Assembly (NCBI GenBank): GCA_951640165.1
Contig: OX621250.1
Location: 14,099,501 to 14,163,500, forward strand
Reading direction: 5' to 3'
Origin: Pseudoips prasinana
Lineage: Eukaryota > Arthropoda > Insecta > Lepidoptera > Nolidae
Length of the DNA stretch: 64,000 nucleotides
Shown: positions 1 through 9,727 of the stretch, piece after piece
Layout: the number at the start of each line of letters is the position of its first letter
Position numbering within the stretch: position 1 is the stretch's first letter
Position numbers and translations under genes: made by a program
Notes under the pieces: generated by a model
What the model was told of the DNA's origin: nothing
What the model saw: the letters and a program-made list of their open reading frames with translations, nothing else
Databases searched by the model: none

Positions 1-402
1 GGCGCCCTAAGCCGATTGGCACACTGTCCCGCATGATGCAGAGTAGTGCGTGAGTACGTGTTCTAACGTTGCTTGTTAGTATCTCCGTTTGTATAGAAAA
101 CACGCACAGTCCAACACACAGAACATACATCTGCATGAACGCAAGTGGATGCATGTTCTGTGTGTTGGACTGTGCGTGTTTTCTATACAAACGGAGCATC
201 TGCATGAACGCAAATGGATGCATATTCTGTGTGTTGGGCTGTGCGAGTTTTCTATACAAACGGAGCATATGCATGAACGCAAATGGATACATATTCTGTG
301 TGTTGGACTGTGCGTGTTTTCTATACAAACGGAGTTACTCACAAGTAACGTTAGAACACGCAGTCACGCACTACGCTGCACCATGCGGGGCCTAAAGGTC
401 GC
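1..402. repeat. Foldback element with internal 69 bp tandem repeats
   Basis: The left arm (about 1-131) is the imperfect reverse complement of the right end (about 300-402). Both carry gtagtgcgtga, gtgttctaacgtt and ctccgtttgtatag. The core holds three 69 bp units starting near 131, 200 and 269, each beginning with a variant of ctgcatgaacgcaa. Small reading frames here are by-products of the 69 bp (23-codon) period. This is a foldback-type non-autonomous DNA element. It may begin outside the window, because the first base is already inside the arm. Confidence 0.7.
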
Positions 403-469
403 CGCCTAAAGGTGACCGCACCTTTGCGGTGCATTAGTTAAAGTATTCGCTTCACTATAAATAAAATAA

Positions 470-718
470 AAATAAAAAAGGTTTTTATTCACGTAGACTT
501 TAAAAAAGCGCTTGTAAATAGTCAGAACATGTTTGTAGTAATATAGTTGTATACATTATTATTTCTAGTAACATAGATATTTAGGTACATATTGTATGAA
601 AACATTTATAAAATTATTTTAATGTAGCAATGATATTTAGCTAGCTCGTATCAAGTTATTGTCAAGAAATTATGTTTAATTATCTAGTTTAAGTCTAATA
701 TTTTTACTACATATTGTC
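470..718 (-). repeat. 5'-truncated retroposed repeat, copy 1 of the 'LNWAV' family
   Basis: Shares with 6060-6474 the block ttttattcacgtagacttta, aaaagcgcttgtaaatagtc and cagaacatgtttgtagtaat. On the minus strand this reads as a 3' UTR with AATAAA about 15 nt before an A/T-rich tail. The copy stops at 'tactacatattgtc', before the coding tail present in copy 2. A common 3' end with different 5' ends is the pattern left by target-primed reverse transcription. Confidence 0.6.
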
Positions 719-1229
719 AACTACTACTGCCTCTACGCCTACGGTTTGTGGTTCGATGACATGACACATGACGTCTACTGGTCTAGTATGATGGTACCCG
801 CGAATTGCATGTAGAGAAATATGTATACAAAATAAGTGTAGGTACTATTTTCCCATTGTCTACTTGTTACATATGACCTTGTCACATGGGTCAAGGATCG
901 CACTGCGTGTGATATAGGCTTGAATTCTGTTGGCAAGAGAAACAAATAAAACACAAGGTCAACTTGTACATTTAGCATGGACACCTGTTTTTGTCCAATA
1001 GGTATCGTAATATCTAGCGGACCGTGAAACGAACAGAACCATTTGTTTTATTTCGATGTTTTCAATTAGCCTAGAGATGGGAGTTTGAAGGGAGAATTTC
1101 ATCGATAAGAATGTAAAGTAAGAATCATGATGATGGTCTTACGTTGGCCGGCGAGTACGATATATCGTGTTAATACAAGTTGTGTATACAAGTGTCACGA
1201 GAGTTTCTAATAACCTTAAAATCAATATC
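719..1229. other. No recognised feature
   Basis: Unremarkable AT-rich sequence. The short open frames show no recognisable motif, signal or splice context. Confidence 0.6.
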
Positions 1230-1237
1230 AAAATTCA

Positions 1238-1350
1238 TTTATTCCGTAAAAATTTTACATTTATGTGGAATCGTCATTTTTTTTACCCTACCGTGCAGTG
1301 AATGACGTGGCAGCTACTGAGAAACACTGCCAGAAAACTCAGTAGGATTC
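1238..1350 (-). repeat. LINE 3' UTR fragment, matching 47280-47402
   Basis: Minus-strand copy of the 3' UTR that follows the LINE C-terminus at 46985-47425. Shared blocks include actcagtaggattcc, gacgtggcagctactga and tttatgtggaatcgtcat. No coding part is kept. Confidence 0.65.
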
Positions 1351-2018
1351 CTTTTTTAAAATAAAATATACTTAAAATTAATTACAATCATGTGTTGACT
1401 CAGAACAACTCAATCCCAAGCACTTTTGTCACTTAAATAATCAGAAATTTTGTATGCCCTGCTACACAATTTGGCTTTAATAATTCTTTTAAACTTATTT
1501 GTAGATAATTCTCTATTAATATCATATATCTTAACTTGTTCTATGTAAGTTGTGATTACGTCATCTGGATTGTGAGTCATAAAATTCAGTTAGGGTAGGG
1601 ATTACAAAAGAAGTGTTAATTAACTTTAAAATTTGGTTTAATTAATTCTTCATTAAAACAATTATTTTGTTTTATATACTACATATGTGTGTTATGCATT
1701 TACAAATTAGTGTTAATTTATTAATATTTTATTTTAAAGTTCGTTTTTCCATACATTTATTGTTTTAATTAGCTATACGTTATATTATTAGTGTCCAGGT
1801 ACTGTTGAGTTGTAACTGCGAGCTGTACTGACACATCAATGGTCCGTGAGTTATTTTACATGGTTCCATTATAAAACTAGCTATATATTATTGGCTAATC
1901 TCCATTGAAACTGGCCGCTGTGGTCGAAATTCGACCGGGAGAACATCATCATCATCATCATATTATTATCTGTGCTAGTTTACTGAATAAATGTATTTTT
2001 CTCCTTTTTTATTGCCTA
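1351..2018. other. AT-rich spacer with a short (atc)n run
   Basis: Mostly AT-rich. A short repeat fragment with 'gtcgaaattcgaccgggaga' (about 1899-1944) runs into a catcatcat microsatellite near 1945-1962. Nothing else is recognised. Confidence 0.55.
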
Positions 2019-2335
2019 CTAGCTGTGCCCCGCGGTTTTACCCGCGTTAAATTTTATAAATTATCATAGCTTCTCCCCCGCAGGTTATAGCGTGATAATA
2101 TGTAGCCTATATGTTGACCCGACCTCTTAGTAATATTCATGCAAAATCTAAAGTAAATCCATGCAGTACTTTTTGAGTTTAGCTCGGACATACATACACA
2201 CAAACAGACACACAGACAAAAATTCTAAATACTATATTTTTGGCTTCGATATCGATTGTAGATCACGCCCCAAGTATCCTTTAAAAAAAATATTCAATGT
2301 ACAGTTTTGATTTTCCTACGATTTTATTATATGTA
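2019..2335 (-). mobile_element. Short non-autonomous Helitron (family 1), tandem unit a
   Basis: On the minus strand the element ends with a GC hairpin (cgcgggtaaaaccgcgg), about 8 nt, then CTAG, the Helitron 3' signature. The base after CTAG is T, as expected for insertion between A and T. The 5' part (cctacgattttattatatgt on plus) matches the other copies, but the terminal TCTA is missing where unit b begins. No coding capacity. Confidence 0.8.
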
Positions 2336-2635
2336 CTAGCTGTGCCCCGCGGTTTTTCCCGCGTTAAACTTTATAAATTATCACAGCTCCTCCCCCGAAG
2401 GTGATAGCGTGATAATATGTAGCCTATATGTTGACCCGACCTCTTAGTATAATATTCATGCAAAATTTAAAGTAAATCCATGTTTTGAGTTTAGCCCGGA
2501 CATACAAACAGACAAAAATTCTAAAACCTATATTTTTGGCTTCGACATCGATAGTAGATCACGCCACTAATATCCTTTCTAAAAAATATTTAATGTACAG
2601 TTTTGATTTTCCTACGATTTTATTATATGTATAGA
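2336..2635 (-). mobile_element. Short non-autonomous Helitron (family 1), tandem unit b
   Basis: Complete copy. The minus strand starts TCTATACATATAATAAAATC after an A at the insertion site, and ends with hairpin plus CTAG. It directly abuts unit a head to tail. Small internal deletions relative to unit a. Confidence 0.8.
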
Positions 2636-2649
2636 TATCCCGATTCTGT

Positions 2650-2746
2650 TGAGGTAGGCTCCCAGTCTAGATGCTAGCTGCCAGAATAAATTTGCCACGA
2701 CCTGCGGCATGAAGGGCAAGTATCCACCAACCACGCCGACCAGTCA
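2650..2746 (-). repeat. SINE-B head fragment
   Basis: Contains cacgacctgcggcatgaag and caaccacgccgaccagtc, the reverse complement of the tRNA-like SINE-B head seen intact at 21807 and 33235. The body and tail are missing. Confidence 0.65.
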
Positions 2747-2750
2747 TTAA

Positions 2751-2992
2751 CGGTCACCGTAGCCTAGTTGGTACTGCTCCTGCCTACGAAGCTGGTGATC
2801 CCGGGTTCGAATCCCGGTAAGTGCAAATATTTGTGTGATGACCACGAATATTTGTTCCTGAGTCATGGATGTTTTCTATGTATATAAGTATGTATATCGT
2901 CGCCTGGTACCCATAGTACAAGCTTTGCTTAGTTTGGGGCTAGGATGATCTGTGTGACATTGTCACCAGATATTATTATTATTATATTATTA
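2751..2992 (+). repeat. SINE-A, near full length
   Basis: tRNA-like head with cggtcaccgtagcctagttg (A box region) and gggttcgaatcccgg (B box). The body is aaatatttgtgtgatga, then the shared tail gcttagtttggggctaggat and a TAT-rich end. Pol III-type retroposon with no coding capacity. Confidence 0.85.
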
Positions 2993-3409
2993 TTAAGTCA
3001 TCGTCATTAAGTATTTTCTAGCTGTGATTTATCATAATCAGACTAATATGAAGGTGCCAATGAAAAATGGCTATATGCACCGTCTTTGCCGTCCAATTTT
3101 ATGCTATAAACATTCGTATTATGTACTAGTTGTATGGCCTTTGCTCTAATGTCTTCAACTCTTTAAATATCATGGCCAAGAATTTGATTTAAGATATGTT
3201 TTTAGTTTATAAGGTCGTCGTATTTATTCAATCTAGCTTTAAATACATAATTCCACTGCAAGTTTATGTCACTGATGTATTCCTGGATCGCAGTAGGTAC
3301 AGATTTTGATTTTATTTTTGTATAATACATACTTGTCTATATAAGTATGTATCTACAAAAGAAAATTTGTATATGTAATAATATCATGCATGTATTTGGT
3401 TTCCAGCCC
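2993..3409. other. AT-rich spacer with a SINE body scrap
   Basis: About 3332-3375 (ctatataagtatgtatctac, then acaaaagaaaa) resembles the SINE-B body. The rest is unrecognised. Confidence 0.5.
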
Positions 3410-4455
3410 TGCTGGGCCGTGCTGAGGTCTCTCATAAGGTGCCAAATTGACTACCGGTATATCGAGGTGATAAAGTGTTTGTATGAAAACGCCACTATGT
3501 CAGTGCGACTCCAGGACCAGATCTCGAAACCTATCCACTTGCAGTGAGGCGTGAGACAGGGAGATGTTATATCTCCGAAACTGTTCACCGCTGCATTGGA
3601 AGACGTCTTCAAGCTTCTGGACTGGAAAGGCTTTGGCACCAATGTCAATGGCGAGTACATCACTCACCTTCGATTTGCCGATGATATAGTAGTCATGGCT
3701 GAGACCATGGAAGACCTCGGTACAATGCTCGATGACCTCAGCAGAGTCTCTCAACAAGTGGGTCTGAAAATGAACATGGATCAGACGAAAATCATGTCAA
3801 ACGTCCATGTTGCACCCACTCAATTGAAAGTTGGGGACTCTGCACTCGAAGTTGTAGAGAACTATACTTACCTAGGACAGACCATCCAACTAGGTAGGTC
3901 CAACTTCGAGAAGGAGGTCAATCGTAGAATCCAACTCGGCTGGGCAGCGTTCGGGAAGCTACGTAACATCTCCTCGTCCAAAATACCGCAGTGTCTCAAG
4001 TCGAAAGTCTTCGACCAGTGTGTGTTGCCAGTGATGACATACGGAACAGAGACGTGGTCGCTCACTATGGGCCTTATTAGAAGGCTCAAGGTCACCCAAA
4101 GAGCAATGGAGAGGGCTATGCTCGGAGTTTCCCTGCGGGATCGAATCAGAAATGTCGAAATCCGCAGGCGAACCAAAGTCACCGACATAGCCCGAAGAAT
4201 TGCAAAACTAAAGTGGCAGTGGGCGGGGCACATAGCTCGTAGATCCGACGGCCGTTGGGACAGAAAGGTTCTCGAGTGGCGACCACGAACCGGAAGACGC
4301 AGCGTGGGCAGGCCCCCTACAAGATGGACCGATGATCTTGTGCGGGTCGCTGGAAACTGCTGGATGCGAATAGCACAAGACCGGCAATTGTGGAGATCTT
4401 TGGGGGAGGCCTTTGTCCAGCAGTGGACGTCTTTCGACTGATATGATGATGATAA
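3410..4455 (+). pseudogene. RTE-clade LINE reverse transcriptase, 5'-truncated, one stop
   Basis: Encodes the C-terminal half of an RTE-type non-LTR retrotransposon polyprotein. The frame runs from about 3410 (region around CLYENATMSVRLQ) to a TGA at 3545-3547, which replaces the Arg codon expected before GVRQGDVISPKLF. It then continues in the same frame to the stop at 4439-4441. Visible motifs are RT motif B (RQGDVISPKLF), the catalytic RFADD box (3671-3685) and YTYLGQ. The RTE C-terminal signature follows: WQWAGHIARR, GRPPTRWTDDL, WMRIAQDR and EAFVQQW. The endonuclease and N-terminal RT are absent. The 3' end is a short tgatgatgataatgatg repeat, typical of RTE. One stop over about 340 codons suggests a fairly young, dead copy. 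Confidence 0.93.
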
Positions 4456-4460
4456 TGATG

Positions 4461-4780
4461 GTTTCCAGCCCAAACTAAGCAAAGCTTGTACAGACGCCAG
4501 CACATCCAGCTACCCCAGTCTGTCAAATTTCTTTAGTAGATTTTTAACTTTATCTCATACGCTGGTTTACTTTCAATTGGGAAGTTGGACAGATTGAGGT
4601 AGCTTGATGTGCTGGCGTCTGTACTATTAATACTAGACAACGGATAAAAATACTTATTAATTGTGATTATATACATACAATAAACAGAAAACATGCAGAC
4701 CAATAATACAAATAGACATTCATAAACACAAATATTTATCTAGTGCATGGATCAAACCAGCAACCTTCTTTTAAATAATT
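4461..4780 (-). repeat. SINE-G copy interrupted by a MITE
   Basis: The shared SINE tail appears on minus (gtttccagcccaaactaagc, aaagcttgta). It is split by the MITE at 4491-4621 and resumes with ctattaatactagacaacgg and a body ending near 'catggatcaaaccagcaac'. The best match is the SINE at 30258-30770. The uninterrupted tail elsewhere reads gcttgtactatgg, so the insertion duplicated TA. Confidence 0.6.
4491..4621. mobile_element. TA-flanked MITE ('CAGACGCC' family), copy 1
   Basis: Terminal inverted repeats cagacgccagcacatccagc and its partner ending gatgtgctggcgtctg are flanked by TA on both sides. The core includes ctgtcaaatttctt and aattggga. The TA duplication and short size suggest a Tc1/mariner-driven MITE. 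Other copies: 9728, 11377, 12099, 16887, 31057 and 58091. Confidence 0.8.
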
Positions 4781-4794
4781 CGGTACATGGTTTG

Positions 4795-5193
4795 AGGTAG
4801 TCCACCAAGGGCACCCATTTGAATGGCACCTGCACGAATGGCACCTAGCCTAGTCCACGAAAGGCACCTATCAATATTTTTGGCAGGTGCTCTTCGTGGA
4901 CACAATATATTTTTTACATTCTTGTCCACGAAGAGCACCTATGATTATTAATCTAGGTTATTACATGAAAGATATATTAGTAGTGTTAATAAACGTTCTA
5001 GTGATTTTTATCGATATCTTTCATTTTAACCTAGATTATTGTGTCGTAGGTCCTATTCGTGGCCAAGAATGTAAAAAATAAATTGAATCCACGAAGAGCA
5101 CCTGCCAAAAATATTGATAGGTGCCCTTCGTGGACTAGGCTAGGTGCCATTCGCGCAGGTGCCATTCAGACGGCTGCCCTTGGTGGACTACCT
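4795..5193. mobile_element. ~400 bp palindromic element with very long inverted repeats
   Basis: Starts aggtagtccaccaagggca and ends tgcccttggtggactacct. The arms match imperfectly over roughly 190 bp, including cctagcctagtccacgaa and its partner. Flanks catggtttg (left) and ccatggttg (right) look like an imperfect 8-9 bp duplication, pointing to a hAT- or Mutator-like mechanism. The 64-codon frame inside is an artefact of the arms. Confidence 0.7.
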
Positions 5194-5362
5194 CCATGGT
5201 TGAGGTGACTATCTATTTCATAGCAATTTCGACATAAATGTTATTAAAAACATGATACAGCTGTTGTCTGAAGCACAGGTGTAACCTAGTTCAGATGAGA
5301 CGCTACTTTAACATAAATAAAAAAACTAGCTCATATTTTCATTTGTTTAAGATATCGCATTA

Positions 5363-5605
5363 TTAGGGTTCCGTACCCAAAGGGTAAAACGGGGCCCTAC
5401 TTTTAAGACTTCGCTGTCTGTCTGTGCTTCTGTCACCAGGCTGTATCTCATGAACCGTGATAGACTGTTGAAATATTCACAGATTATGTATTTCTATTGC
5501 CGCTATAACAATAAATACTAAAATACAAATTAAATAAAAAAATATGATCGATTTTGTAGGTTTTTATAGTTACTGGTACGGTACTCTACGTGCGCGAATT
5601 TTAGT
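5363..5605. mobile_element. Non-autonomous repeat starting AGGGTTCCGTA
   Basis: Begins attagggttccgtacccaaa, then ggtaaaacggggccctact, then ctgtctgtctgtgcttctg and ggctgtatctcatgaaccg. It decays at tacggtactctacgtgcgcg. I recognise this as a common insect/lepidopteran dispersed element. The copy at 11930-12654 shares the termini. Confidence 0.65.
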
Positions 5606-5720
5606 ATTTCTATAGTTTATTTCGATGCATTATCTGCTAATTTTAAGCTATTATATATTTGTACATTTGAATACCCAAAATTATTAATTCTTGTAGAATT
5701 GATCAATAATTACGATTATA

Positions 5721-6058
5721 GCCAGATGCTCTCACCGGTCCGTAAGTGAACGGTGAGGTTGAGCAACTAGGCCCGCGCTCAGTCCGTAGGTGGCTAACCG
5801 CCAAAGTGGTTTAATTTCTGAGCATCTCCGTGCTTCGGAGGGCACGTTAAGTTGTCGGTCCCGGTTGTGGGCTAGGTACAACCGGGACCGACAACTTTCT
5901 TCATTAAAATTTAACAGTCGTCATGTAAATTACAAATACAAAACTTTTGATTGTGGTCCATAGGTCAAAAGTGGTTACAGTCACAAATATTGTAACACAA
6001 ATATGTCAGAGGCCGCTTGGACTGGGCTGCTTGAACAACTCTAACACTGCTCAAAAAT
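5721..6058 (+). repeat. SINE-E (5S rRNA-derived) copy with an acquired hairpin
   Basis: The head resembles the 3' half of 5S rRNA (gtgaggttgagcaactaggc, ggtggctaaccgcc). The family body follows (tctccgtgcttcggagggca). A perfect 20 bp inverted repeat sits at 5849-5868 / 5878-5897, where other copies run on into gtagtcatt. Unrelated AT-rich sequence follows, then the family tail resumes (tgtcagaggccgcttgg, gcttgaacaactctaacac). Confidence 0.7.
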
Positions 6059-6059
6059 G

Positions 6060-6474
6060 AAATAAAAAAGGTTTTTATTCACGTAGACTTTAAAAAAGCG
6101 CTTGTAAATAGTCAGAACATGTTTGTAGTAATACAGTTATTATTTCTAGTTACTTATTACAGATATTTAGTTACACGGAATGTTAAAACATTTATACAAT
6201 TTATTTTATAATGGTAGTGATATTTAGCTAGTTTAAGTTATTGTCAAGGAAATTTTTGAAATTTATGTTTTACTACATATTGTCTGAATGGTTCTGTCTA
6301 TATTAAGGTATGAATTCAGTATTATTATTATAACGGACCTTGTGTTTAAAACGACGGTCGCGCTTTAATGCTACCACCGGATCCAATGCGCCCCAACTGA
6401 GAAGACCCAGCGAAACAAACTCAGCAGGTTCATCTACTACCGGTTTCAATACGGCCCAGTTGAGATAATTAAGT
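6060..6474 (-). pseudogene. Retroposed 3' end of an unrecognised coding element ('LNWAV' copy 2)
   Basis: The minus strand reads from about 6474 as YLNWAVLKPVVDEPAEF, continues through WGALDPVVALKRDRRF and KVRYNNNTEFIP, and stops at TAA (6303-6305). About 240 bp of 3' UTR with AATAAA follow. The end near 6060 is shared with copy 1 and the UTR is shared with 20391-20706. I do not recognise the protein. Three copies with different 5' truncations and a common 3' end fit a LINE-type 3' end or a repeatedly retroposed mRNA. Homology seems to end near 6474, so only about 55 codons are visible. Confidence 0.6.
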
Positions 6475-6639
6475 ATTATTATCTCTACTATGTCTAATTA
6501 ATGCAAACGTTTTCCATTGTTATACAGAATCCACTTTATCACTAGTGATAATCAAATTCAGAATTTCTTAATTCGTGTACCTATTTAACAAGTTAAGGCA
6601 AGCCTTAATGCGATTGTGTTGTTATTGTGCCGTGAATTC

Positions 6640-6767
6640 ATGTACACACGACTACATATCAAGCTATAACTCCAGTATAAGCTGATCCCGCGTTGTATAG
6701 GATTGCCATACAATGATAGGTCAGCTTGTATTGGAAATGCATAGCTTGGTATGTAGCCATGTGTACC
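6640..6767. mobile_element. Short MITE with ~50 bp inverted repeats
   Basis: The left arm tgtacacacgactacatatc plus aagctataactcc pairs with the right arm ending atgtagccatgtgtacc. Arms are about 80% identical by eye, with a 25-30 nt loop. Only copy seen in the window. Confidence 0.6.
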
Positions 6768-6989
6768 AGCATCGGAGAGTTTTTATCTTTCTAATTTCTT
6801 TTAAATAGAACAGTATCCTTTAGTCACTACACTGAAGGCTGCTGCTGCTTTAAATGTGGCTTTCAATTAACCGTTATCGAGTTTCGACACCGGTCGGTCA
6901 CGGGGCTCGTTGTTAAGATCAAAGTTTCCGAAACGGGATTGATCGTGTAAAAAACGTAGTGTGCGTTATTTTGCAGTACCTAACTGGTC
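6768..6989. other. No recognised feature
   Basis: Unique-looking sequence with no supported gene or repeat. Confidence 0.5.
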
Positions 6990-7555
6990 CTAAATAACAA
7001 ACTATCCCTCCTGTCCTCATCCCCGTCGGTCCCTGCGTTCATCAGAAAATCTGCGACTGAAAATACCGTTACATACAACAACTTTTACGGATAAATCGTT
7101 TACTATCCAAGCTGCCCGTCTATGGAATGCTCTACCTGTACACATTAGATCAGCGCAGTCTCTTTACAGTTTTAGAAATAAGGTGAAAGAGTTTTATCTT
7201 AAACTCAGTAATGAATAATATAATTGCTGCATTTAGTTCGCTTCTATATATATGTAAATTTGTTTATGTATTAATATTATCTAGGTACTCATTTATACTT
7301 TGTGTATGTGTATTTAGTTTATACGTATTTATTTCGCAATTTTGTAGGTTATCTAAATTCCTTTCTATACTGTACACTATCTTATACCCCTTTTAATATC
7401 TATATAAATTTTGGTTCATCCAACTGAATGGTTGCCTGGAAGAGATCGCTTTTAGCGATAAGGCCGCCTATTGCATGAACATTACTGTTATTTATTTTAA
7501 TGAACTGTATTCTATATGACGCAATAAAGTGTACTTATTATTATTATTATTAAAC
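6990..7555 (+). pseudogene. LINE 3' end (CR1/Jockey-like RT C-terminus)
   Basis: Reads PSVPAFIRKSATENT, then after a frameshift TFTDKSFTIQAARLWNALPV and HIRSAQSLYSFRNKVKEFYL, stopping at TAA (7211-7217 area). This is the usual end of CR1/Jockey-type RT proteins (AARLWN.LP..IR.A.S...FRNKVK). The 3' UTR holds gttgcctggaagagatcgct and ttagcgataaggccgcc, common in lepidopteran LINEs, and ends in a (tta)n tail near 7530-7550. All upstream domains are missing. Confidence 0.85.
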
Positions 7556-8230
7556 TATTATATTCCTAACTTCTAAGGTGAGGTCACCTTTTCTGAAATG
7601 CCTGCTTCTATTCTTTCCCATTACATGGCAACAGTTTTTATTTCCTAAAATTATTAACATATCGTTAATAATGCTTGTCATCTGTGCGGCGAAAGTGTCA
7701 CGACGTGTATTCGAAAATAACGCGCAATATAGGTTAGGTTTTTGAATACTGGTGTATACATGTAGCTTTAAGTTTTTGTTTTATATGAAGACTGTTCAAA
7801 GCAATTTCAATTTAATCTTGTCTTAATTCTTGTAAATCAATGTTGATGCTTATTGAGATCTTATCTATATTATTTAATTAATTAATAAAATTCAGTCGTT
7901 TATATAAATTGTAATTACTAATCATAATTAATGTTATATTTTTTGCAACTTAATATTGTTAATTCCTTTAAAATTATATATTTTCGGGTTTAAGATATTT
8001 ATTTTCTCAAAAGAAACAATTTCACTTTTATGAGAAACAGGTATTAAAATAAAGAAGATTCTTAAGTTCTACATCGGACGGTTGCTTAATACTAATTTCT
8101 ATATCTAACTAATCTATTATACAACTAATTCTAATGTAACTATACAAAACAATATGTTTATCTAAATGAATTTCGAATTTTACAAAACATTAAGTTATTA
8201 CGAATGATGGGAGTATACTATATTATATAC
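7556..8230. other. AT-rich stretch, nothing recognised
   Basis: Very AT-rich, with no convincing coding frame or repeat termini. Confidence 0.6.
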
Positions 8231-8647
8231 ACTTATACAACATGTAACGTAATTAACGCACTTCCTGAAAATAGTTTGTTCAGAATCCTTTACTGAATCG
8301 ATTTAAGTATATCATTTTTAATATAGGTAATTTTGTATTCCAAAAAAATTAAAACTACGAAAATTATTGTCATATCAACCCTGTAGAGTCAAAACCAATT
8401 GAAAAATGGTAGCCGTAAGTCAAAGTAATCAGACTTATAAATGGCAGTTTTATTTGTATTCATACAAATAATCATCATTCAATACAAAATAAAGAAACTT
8501 AAACTTTTTTCCAAGAAACTTATTTAGTAAATGATAATGCATATATATGTTAAATTACAAATTCAGTGTATGTATTATGATTACAACATAATATTCTAAT
8601 AGGGGTGTTTGAGGATGTGTGTTAATTACGTTACATGTTGTATAGTT
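8231..8647. mobile_element. ~417 bp element with 30-35 bp inverted repeats
   Basis: Left end acttatacaacatgtaacgt followed by aattaacgcacttcct. The right end is its reverse complement, aggatgtgtgttaattacg then ttacatgttgtatagtt. The interior is AT-rich and non-coding. No other copy in the window and no clear target duplication. Confidence 0.55.
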
Positions 8648-9120
8648 ATAACCTTAGTTCATGTATTTGGCAACTTGCATTGTATAGAATTCTATTGTAT
8701 TCAACATTTATAGTTAATTATTGCTAATTTGATACGCATGCTGTGTTAGCCTATAAGTGATTATTACACGAAAAACTGTAATATTTAGCTTATAGCATGC
8801 ATTACATATGTAAATAATCGTTAGTTAACCTATTAAAAATAAATAAATACGAATTAATAGCCTTTTCCATAAAAAAACTGCTCCTAATATGTAAGTTTAA
8901 TACGTGTATGTGTAATTTAGCATCGCAATAAGGTGTTTGTTTGTAGATAATTATTTTTACACATAGGTATGTGTTACGAGGCTGGCGGATAGACTCAGTT
9001 ATCCGTTAAAAAAAGTTTTAATTACGTTAGCTATTTATTTGTTTATTGCTCAACTCCATTTCTACATTATCATTCTGACAAGTACACATGTAGATATCTG
9101 AATACCAAAGTTATATTAAC
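8648..9120. other. AT-rich stretch, nothing recognised
   Basis: No supported gene, repeat terminus or RNA. Confidence 0.55.
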
Positions 9121-9660
9121 TTCGTCAGTTCTGTGGACCAGAACCGTGCGTAGGGATTCCTCCAAATGTAATAGGAGCAATCCTTAAAAATGAATCCACG
9201 GCTAAACACAATCAAATGTGGACCAAAAACAAGGAATTAAAACACTCAAAGCAACTCATAAAAGGAGTAGACAAAAGCTGGTCCAAACAACTTTGGAAGT
9301 ACAGCAGAAACCAGCTACTGGTAGTAGCAGTATTCACGGGCCACTACGGCACCAACTATCACCTACACAAACTGGAACTGCCGAATAGCCCGATCTGCAG
9401 GACCTGTAGGGAAGAAAATTAAACAATGCGGCATATAATATGCAAATGCGATGCATTGGCAAGACACAGAATGGCCATCCTGGGGCTGGCATATCCAGAA
9501 CCAGGAGACTACAAGGATCTACCCCTAAGAAGAGTACTGGATTATGTGAAGACTTCATTCATGGCTCTAGTACAAAAGATCCTGAAGTTCGACCCTTCAG
9601 GATCTTTTGTACTAGAGCTGTACGCAAGTACACCCCATCAAAGATAAGATAGATAAGATA
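9121..9660 (+). pseudogene. LINE RNase H / C-terminal zinc-knuckle fragment
   Basis: Translates as CGPEPCVGIPPNVIGAILK, then a Lys-rich spacer. Next comes SRNQLLVVAVFTGHYGTNYH, LHKLELPNSPICRTCREEN, a TAA stop at 9420-9422, and in the same frame TMRHIICKCDALARHRMAIL. The LTGH..NYHL...CR.C.EE.ET..HI.C.C.AL..R order is the end of the RNase H domain and zinc knuckle of Jockey/LOA/R1-type LINEs. The stop replaces a Glu codon. Near the C-terminus the frame runs through a perfect 24 bp inverted repeat (9564-9618). A gataagata-type tail follows at 9644-9660. Confidence 0.82.
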
Positions 9661-9727
9661 TATTAACTTAATTTTACTCCACAGTTCGAACAATTAATAT
9701 TGATGTTCACGCACATATTGGTATGTA

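Noticed and set aside
69..409. Cysteine-rich repeat protein
   Set aside because: Open frames exist on both strands because the 69 bp unit is a multiple of three within a foldback element.
3868..4503. 211-codon minus-strand frame
   Set aside because: Antisense shadow of the RTE reverse transcriptase.
4887..5081. Small membrane protein
   Set aside because: Frame lies inside the arms and centre of a palindromic element.
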